NCBI GenBank assembly: GCA_945902735.1
Contig: CAMDNF010000002.1
Location: 1 to 64,000, forward strand
Source of the DNA: SHWC01 sp945902735
GTDB lineage: Bacteria > Pseudomonadota > Alphaproteobacteria > UBA828
Length of the DNA stretch: 64,000 bases
Direction: 5' to 3'
Of this stretch, positions 59,863 through 64,000 are shown piece by piece (position 1 is the stretch's first letter; each line of letters begins with the position of its first letter). The notes under the pieces were generated by a model. That model was given only the letters and a program-made list of their open reading frames with translations. It did not search any database and was not told the origin of the DNA. A program made the position numbers and the translations under genes.

Positions 59863-61383
59863 TCATCGCGGCAATTCGATGCGCCGATAGGAAACCGCTT
59901 CGGCGATGTGGACGCGGCGAAGGCCATCCATGCCTTCCAGATCGGCCAGGGTGCGGGCCAGGCGCAACACGCGGTGATAGCCGCGCGCGGAAAGTTTCAA
60001 GCGCTCGACCGCCTCGGATAATAGCGTCTTGCCCTTGTCGTCGGGCTGCGCGATCTGGTCGAGCAATTCGCCCTCGGCCTCGGCATTGGTGCGCACGCGC
60101 GGCCAGGCGCCGAGCGATTTGAAGCGCGAGGCCTGCACCTCGCGCGCTTTTGCGATGCGCGCGGCGACCATGGCGGAATTTTCCTTCGGTGGCGGCAGAG
60201 CGAGATCGTTCGCTGAAAGCTCGCCAACCTCGACATGCTGGTCGATGCGGTCATAAAGCGGGCCCGAGATGCGGGTTTGATAGTCGCCCGCGCATTTGGG
60301 TGCGCGCGTGCAAGCGCGCGAGGGGTCCGACAAATAGCCGCAGCGGCAGGGGTTCATCGCGGCGATCAATTGAAACCGCGCGGGGTAGGTGACGTGCGCA
60401 TTGGCGCGTGCGATCGAAACACGCCCCGCCTCGATCGGCTGGCGCAGCGCGTCCAACACCTGGCGCGGGAATTCGGGCAGCTCATCCAAAAACAACACGC
60501 CCTTATGCGCGAGCGACACCTCGCCGGGTTTCGCGCGCAAGCCGCCGCCGACCATCGCCGGCATCGATATGCCATGATGCGGGTCGCGAAAGGGCCGGCG
60601 GCGCGTGAGCTTGCCATCGGTCAATTGCCCGGCGACCGAGGCGATCAAACTCACCTCCAGGGCCTCGGTCGGATCAAGCGGCGGCAAGAGGCCTGGCAGG
60701 CGTTGCGCCAACATGGATTTACCCGCACCGGGCGGCCCGATCATCAAGAGGTTATGCGCGCCGGCGGCGGCCACTTCGAGCGCGCGCTTGGCGCTCTCCT
60801 GGCCCTTCACATCGGCGAGATCCGGATAGCGCGTCGCGTCATCGGCGAGCAGCGGCTTGGGCGCGGCCAATAGCTGGGTGCCCTTGAAATGATTGATCAG
60901 GGCTAGGAGCGAGGGCGCCGCGATCACCTCGGCGCCGCCGGCCCAGGCCGCCTCGCCGCCATTGCCCGCCGGGCAGATCAGACCCAGTCCCTTGGCGTGG
61001 GCGGCCATGGCCGCCGGCAATGCACCGGCGACCGGGATCAACGCGCCGTCCAGGCCCAGCTCACCCAGCGCGGCATAGCCCGCGATTTCCTCTTCGGGCA
61101 AAACGGCCATGGCGGCCAGAAGACCAAGCGCGATTGGCAGGTCGTAATGGCTGCCCTCTTTCAAAATATCGGCTGGTGCGAGGTTGACCGTGATGCGCCG
61201 CGTCGGGAGCGATAGCCCGAGCGCCGAAATCGCCGCGCGCACGCGTTCGCGCGATTCGCCCACCGCCTTGTCGGGCAGGCCGACCACCCTGAAATTCGGC
61301 ATGCCGGCGCCGATGTGGACCTGCACGTCGACCGGCTCGGCCTCGATGCCGATGAAGGCGACGGTGTTGATATGCGCGACCAT
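59863..61383 (-). CDS. comM: YifB/ComM family AAA ATPase (Mg chelatase-like)
   Basis: A 506-residue protein. It has an N-terminal Lon-like ChlI domain (1-150, VAFIGIEAEPVDVQVHIGAG), the AAA core with GPPGAGKSMLAQRLPGLLPP and VLFLDELPEFPRQVLDALRQ, the Mg_chelatase C-terminal zinc-like Cys block MNPCRCGYLSDPSRACTRAP, and GYHRVLRLARTLADLEG. ComM is a hexameric helicase promoting branch migration during natural transformation. In other Alphaproteobacteria it often lies directly next to gshB; here two oxygenase genes separate them. Confidence 0.95.
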   Translation of the reverse strand: MVAHINTVAFIGIEAEPVDVQVHIGAGMPNFRVVGLPDKAVGESRERVRAAISALGLSLPTRRITVNLAPADILKEGSHYDLPIALGLLAAMAVLPEEEIAGYAALGELGLDGALIPVAGALPAAMAAHAKGLGLICPAGNGGEAAWAGGAEVIAAPSLLALINHFKGTQLLAAPKPLLADDATRYPDLADVKGQESAKRALEVAAAGAHNLLMIGPPGAGKSMLAQRLPGLLPPLDPTEALEVSLIASVAGQLTDGKLTRRRPFRDPHHGISMPAMVGGGLRAKPGEVSLAHKGVLFLDELPEFPRQVLDALRQPIEAGRVSIARANAHVTYPARFQLIAAMNPCRCGYLSDPSRACTRAPKCAGDYQTRISGPLYDRIDQHVEVGELSANDLALPPPKENSAMVAARIAKAREVQASRFKSLGAWPRVRTNAEAEGELLDQIAQPDDKGKTLLSEAVERLKLSARGYHRVLRLARTLADLEGMDGLRRVHIAEAVSYRRIELPR

Positions 61384-61411
61384 GGCGGCCTCAAAATTCG
61401 GCGCGCGCCGC

Positions 61412-62248
61412 TCAGGTGCGGTGCGCGGTCACGCCCGTGTCGCGATAATAGATTTGGCGCTGCTGCTCTTCGGCGCGCCGATGAAAGGCCACCGCCTCGT
61501 CATCGAAATCGCCTTTAGGCAGCGGCTCGTGCGTGACATGGTTGTAGCGGTCTTGGCCACGCACCAGCGCCGCGCTATCCCAGGCGGAGAGGGTCTGGCG
61601 CGTCTCGGGCGGGATATAGCGCAGCACGATCGCGATGCGCCGGTCGTCGCTCTGGTTGGGCGGCGAGCTATGCGCGATGCCAAAGGCAAACAACGCCGCC
61701 TCGCCGGTGTCGAGCGTGATATCGACGGCCTTCGCTTCATCGACCGTCACCGCGATCTCCTGGCCGCGCGTCAGCATGTTGTCCTGATGAAAGGTATCCT
61801 TGTGCGGCAGAGTCGGCCCGACATGGCTGCCGGGCACGAGCCGCATACAGCCGCTCATCACGGTTGCCGGCGATAAGGCGATCCACACGCTCACGAGCTT
61901 TTTGGTGTCGAGGCCCCAATAATTATTGTCCTGGTGCCATGAGACGAAATTGGCCGAGCGCGGCTCCTTGATGAACCAATTGGTGTTCCAACACAGAATG
62001 TCGGGGCCGATCAAATCCTCAACCATATCGAGGATAGTGGGCGCGCGGATCAGGTCGGCCAGCCATTTGAAGAGCAGATGACTTTTGAACCGATAGGCGC
62101 CCTTGAGCGCGCCGCCATGCGCCGCCTCGAAGGCTTCGAGGTGTTGGCGGTAGGACAAGGCCGTGGTCGCGTCGAGCGCGCGGATCGGGAAGATCACGCC
62201 GTCGCGCCGATATCGCTCAATCGCTTGAGGCGCCAGGCTTCGGGGCAT
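61412..62248 (-). CDS. phytanoyl-CoA dioxygenase family protein
   Basis: A 278-residue Fe(II)/2-oxoglutarate oxygenase of the PhyH family. The facial triad starts in SWHQDNNYWGLDTKKLVSVW (HxD) and ends with the distal His in FGIAHSSPPNQSDDRRIAIV, with the 2OG-binding Arg. SPATVMSGCMRLVPGSHVGP is the family core. Substrate unknown. It lies upstream of comM and 78 bp after the DAD-like cupin gene on the same strand, so the two iron oxygenases may belong to one pathway. Confidence 0.92.
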   Translation of the reverse strand: MPRSLAPQAIERYRRDGVIFPIRALDATTALSYRQHLEAFEAAHGGALKGAYRFKSHLLFKWLADLIRAPTILDMVEDLIGPDILCWNTNWFIKEPRSANFVSWHQDNNYWGLDTKKLVSVWIALSPATVMSGCMRLVPGSHVGPTLPHKDTFHQDNMLTRGQEIAVTVDEAKAVDITLDTGEAALFAFGIAHSSPPNQSDDRRIAIVLRYIPPETRQTLSAWDSAALVRGQDRYNHVTHEPLPKGDFDDEAVAFHRRAEEQQRQIYYRDTGVTAHRT

Positions 62249-62326
62249 GGCTCGCTCCCTGCTGTGGCCATCATCATGCCGCGCCGGCCCCGCCCCGTCG
62301 AGGGGTAGGGGCGGGGCCCTGGCCGC

Positions 62327-62839
62327 CTAAACGAACAAAGACGGGTTGATTTTGAGGCCCCGGTCGCGGCAATAGCTCGTGTAGTGGTTGATCATCCAGA
62401 AGACGTCGAGCACGAGCGTGAGGTTATCGGCCTCGTCGAAGAATTCGAGCGCGCCCTGAATGCGGAAATAGGTCTTCATGCCGGGCTCGGCCACGAGTGT
62501 GTGGATCACGCCCGGGCTCTCATGAATGAAGCTGCCGGGCCGTGCCACCCAATCATATTCCAAATAGCGCCAACTGCCCTCGAGCACAAGCCCATCGACC
62601 GGCCCCCGGTGGCGATGACGGCCGATCATGCCGCCGTCCGGCACATAGGTGATGTTGGTGAAGGCGTTGTTGCGCACGTCGAAACTGAGGTGGCGCACAA
62701 AGACGCCGGGAAAAATCGGCATCATCAGGCCATCATTGCCATCAGGCGCGATGTGCACGTCGGGCTGGCCATAGGCCTGGGTGATGCGCGCGATCTCGTC
62801 GCCGCCGAATGCCGCCGAGGGTTCCGGTGTGGTTGTCAT
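62327..62839 (-). CDS. cupin, 2,4'-dihydroxyacetophenone dioxygenase-like
   Basis: A 170-residue single-domain cupin resembling the DAD family: FVRHLSFDVRNNAFTNITYV, PDGGMIGRHRHRGPVDGLVLEG, SWRYLEYDWVARPGSFIHES and GVIHTLVAEPGMKTYFRIQG. Metal ligands would be His/Glu residues in GRHRHRGPVDGLVLEG and the His of GVIHTLV. The characterised DAD cleaves a C-C bond in a hydroxyacetophenone, but this family contains many uncharacterised members. ATG 62839 overlaps the gshB stop by 4 bp. Confidence 0.85.
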   Translation of the reverse strand: MTTTPEPSAAFGGDEIARITQAYGQPDVHIAPDGNDGLMMPIFPGVFVRHLSFDVRNNAFTNITYVPDGGMIGRHRHRGPVDGLVLEGSWRYLEYDWVARPGSFIHESPGVIHTLVAEPGMKTYFRIQGALEFFDEADNLTLVLDVFWMINHYTSYCRDRGLKINPSLFV

Positions 62840-63807
62840 GCGCGAATGCCGCCCGCGCGCTTTTGCGTCTTGCGCCGGTTTTCGATCGCGTCCCACACCT
62901 TGGCGGCGAGGTTGGTGCCATCGAAGCGCGAGATTTCCTGAAGGCCGGTCGGCGAGGTGACGTTGATCTCGGTTAGATAATCGCCGATCACGTCGATGCC
63001 GACGAAAACAAGCCCACGCGATTTCAGCGCCGGGCCGATCGCCGCGCAAATATCGTGGTCGCGCCGCGTCAGCTTGGCGGGCTCGGCCCTGGCGCCGACA
63101 TGAAGATTGGCGCGCGCCTCGCCCGGCGGCGGCACGCGCATGACCGCGCCAACCGGCTCGCCATCGACCAGAATGATGCGCTTGTCACCCTGGCGCACCG
63201 CCGGCACATAACGCTGCACGATGATCGGTTCGCGCGAGCGGCTGGTGAACATTTCGATCAAGGCGTTCAGATTCTCATCATCGGGCATGATGTGAAACAC
63301 GCCGGCGCCACCATTGCCGAACAAGGGCTTGACCACAATGTCCTTGTGAACGCCGCGGAATTCATGGATCAGCGATGGATCAGCGGTGATCAAGGTCGGC
63401 GGCATCAGGTCGGAAAAATGGGTGACGTAGAGCTTCTCGGGCGCGTTCCTGACATGCACGGGATCGTTGATCACGAGCGTCGTGCGTTTGACGTGCTCCA
63501 ACAAATGCGTTGCGGTGATATAGGCCATATCGAAAGGCGGGTCCTGACGCATCAGGATCACATCGAAGGTCTCGAGCTCGATCACGCGGGGCGCGCCGAG
63601 CGTGAAATGATCACCCTTCACGCGGCGCACTTCGAGCGGGTGAGCGCGGGCCACGACGCGGCCTTCCCGGAGCGCCAGCGCGCTTGGCAAATAGTGGTAC
63701 AGCAAATGGCCGCGCGCGGTTGCTTCAAGCGCCAGCGCGAAAGTCGAATCGCCGTCGATGTTGATGGAATCCATTGGGTCCATCTGAATGGCAATTGCGA
63801 GGCTCAT
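62836..63807 (-). CDS. gshB: glutathione synthase
   Basis: A 323-residue ATP-grasp ligase joining gamma-glutamylcysteine and glycine. IQMDPMDSINIDGDSTFALAL is the diagnostic N-terminus; QDPPFDMAYITATHLLEHVK, VVKPLFGNGGAGVFHI, EPIIVQRYVPAVRQGDKRI, LVDGEPVGAVMRVP and GIDVIGDYLTEINVTSPTGL complete the fold. It starts 1 bp after the stop of the SirB1-like gene and overlaps the cupin start, so these genes form an operon. Confidence 0.98.
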   Translation of the reverse strand: MSLAIAIQMDPMDSINIDGDSTFALALEATARGHLLYHYLPSALALREGRVVARAHPLEVRRVKGDHFTLGAPRVIELETFDVILMRQDPPFDMAYITATHLLEHVKRTTLVINDPVHVRNAPEKLYVTHFSDLMPPTLITADPSLIHEFRGVHKDIVVKPLFGNGGAGVFHIMPDDENLNALIEMFTSRSREPIIVQRYVPAVRQGDKRIILVDGEPVGAVMRVPPPGEARANLHVGARAEPAKLTRRDHDICAAIGPALKSRGLVFVGIDVIGDYLTEINVTSPTGLQEISRFDGTNLAAKVWDAIENRRKTQKRAGGIRA

Positions 63808-63808
63808 G

Positions 63809-64000
63809 TCAATTCAGGCTCCCCTTCAGGCGCTTCAAGAGCGCCGCAGCCTTTTCGGCTTCTTTGGTTTCCGGCGCGAGCGAGAGAAATTTTTCAAGCG
63901 CGGTCATCGCGTGACGAATATTGCCGACATGGGCTTCCACCATGCCGAGCTCGCGCCAGGTCTCGGGCGTGTCGGGCGCGATCATCGTCATGCGTTTCAA
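63809..64000 (-). CDS. C-terminal part of a TPR-containing protein (SirB1-like)
   Basis: The frame is open to the right edge and reads RMTMIAPDTPETWRELGMVE, AHVGNIRHAMTALEKFLSLAP and ending LKRLKGSLN. This TPR-like helical tail resembles the C-terminus of SirB1/transglutaminase-like proteins. The catalytic part would be to the right of the window. The first codon at the edge (TTG) is not a real start. Operon with gshB. Confidence 0.6.
   Translation of the reverse strand: MKRMTMIAPDTPETWRELGMVEAHVGNIRHAMTALEKFLSLAPETKEAEKAAALLKRLKGSLN

Overview
The window is a chromosomal segment of a high-GC Alphaproteobacterium, most likely Rhodospirillales-like. This rests on gene order and family content, not on any marker phylogeny. 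It holds the conserved neighbourhood of the replication origin: leuS-lptE-holA, parB-parA-rsmG-mnmG-mnmE, rho, hemJ-hemH-hemE, then ppsR-maf-aroE-coaE-dnaQ, secB, fxsA/Tim44, mltA, smr, hslUV and the his operon. The AT-rich gap between hemE and ppsR (34789-35215) carries a perfect DnaA box and is the best oriC candidate. A near-perfect parS site (21161-21176) lies inside the 5' end of rsmG, about 14 kb away.

Left part (1-14 kb): a partial MBL-fold hydrolase, an MFS transporter, an OmpR-type regulator, a GNAT enzyme, a frameshifted Ala/Pro-rich gene behind a sigma54-like promoter, an L,D-transpeptidase, YggS and a ThiE-like protein. Next is a PAPS-making operon (cysD-cysNC) led by two paralogous sulfotransferases, a porin with a clear terminator, and a third, TPR-fused sulfotransferase. 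No PAPS reductase is seen, so this looks like a sulfation module rather than sulfate assimilation.

Middle (14-42 kb): housekeeping genes of translation, LPS export, replication, chromosome segregation, tRNA modification, transcription termination and late heme synthesis. Six kb of accessory genes (2Fe-2S ferredoxin, DUF6489, DUF255 protein, Ogt, dienelactone hydrolase, quinone reductase, EamA exporter) sit between mnmE and rho, and hairpin-rich repeats fill their spacers.

Right part (42-64 kb): a lutA-lutB-lutB-lutC lactate-oxidation operon with a duplicated lutB lies between mltA and smr. It is followed by a SOUL heme-binding lipoprotein bounded by short direct repeats derived from the hslU 3' end, then hslUV, and hisB-DUF2628-hisH-GNAT-hisA-hisF-TTC38-hisE-HIT. 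Two unrelated amidases flank a small AT-rich orphan gene with a possible PD-(D/E)XK core. The window closes with comM, two predicted oxygenases (PhyH type and DAD-like cupin), gshB and the tail of a SirB1-like gene.

I found no tRNA, rRNA, CRISPR array, insertion sequence or prophage. No complete new multi-gene system is evident. The best leads are the sulfation module, the orphan AT-rich gene, the rsmG/parS overlap with a non-canonical start, and the sigma54-driven frameshifted gene.
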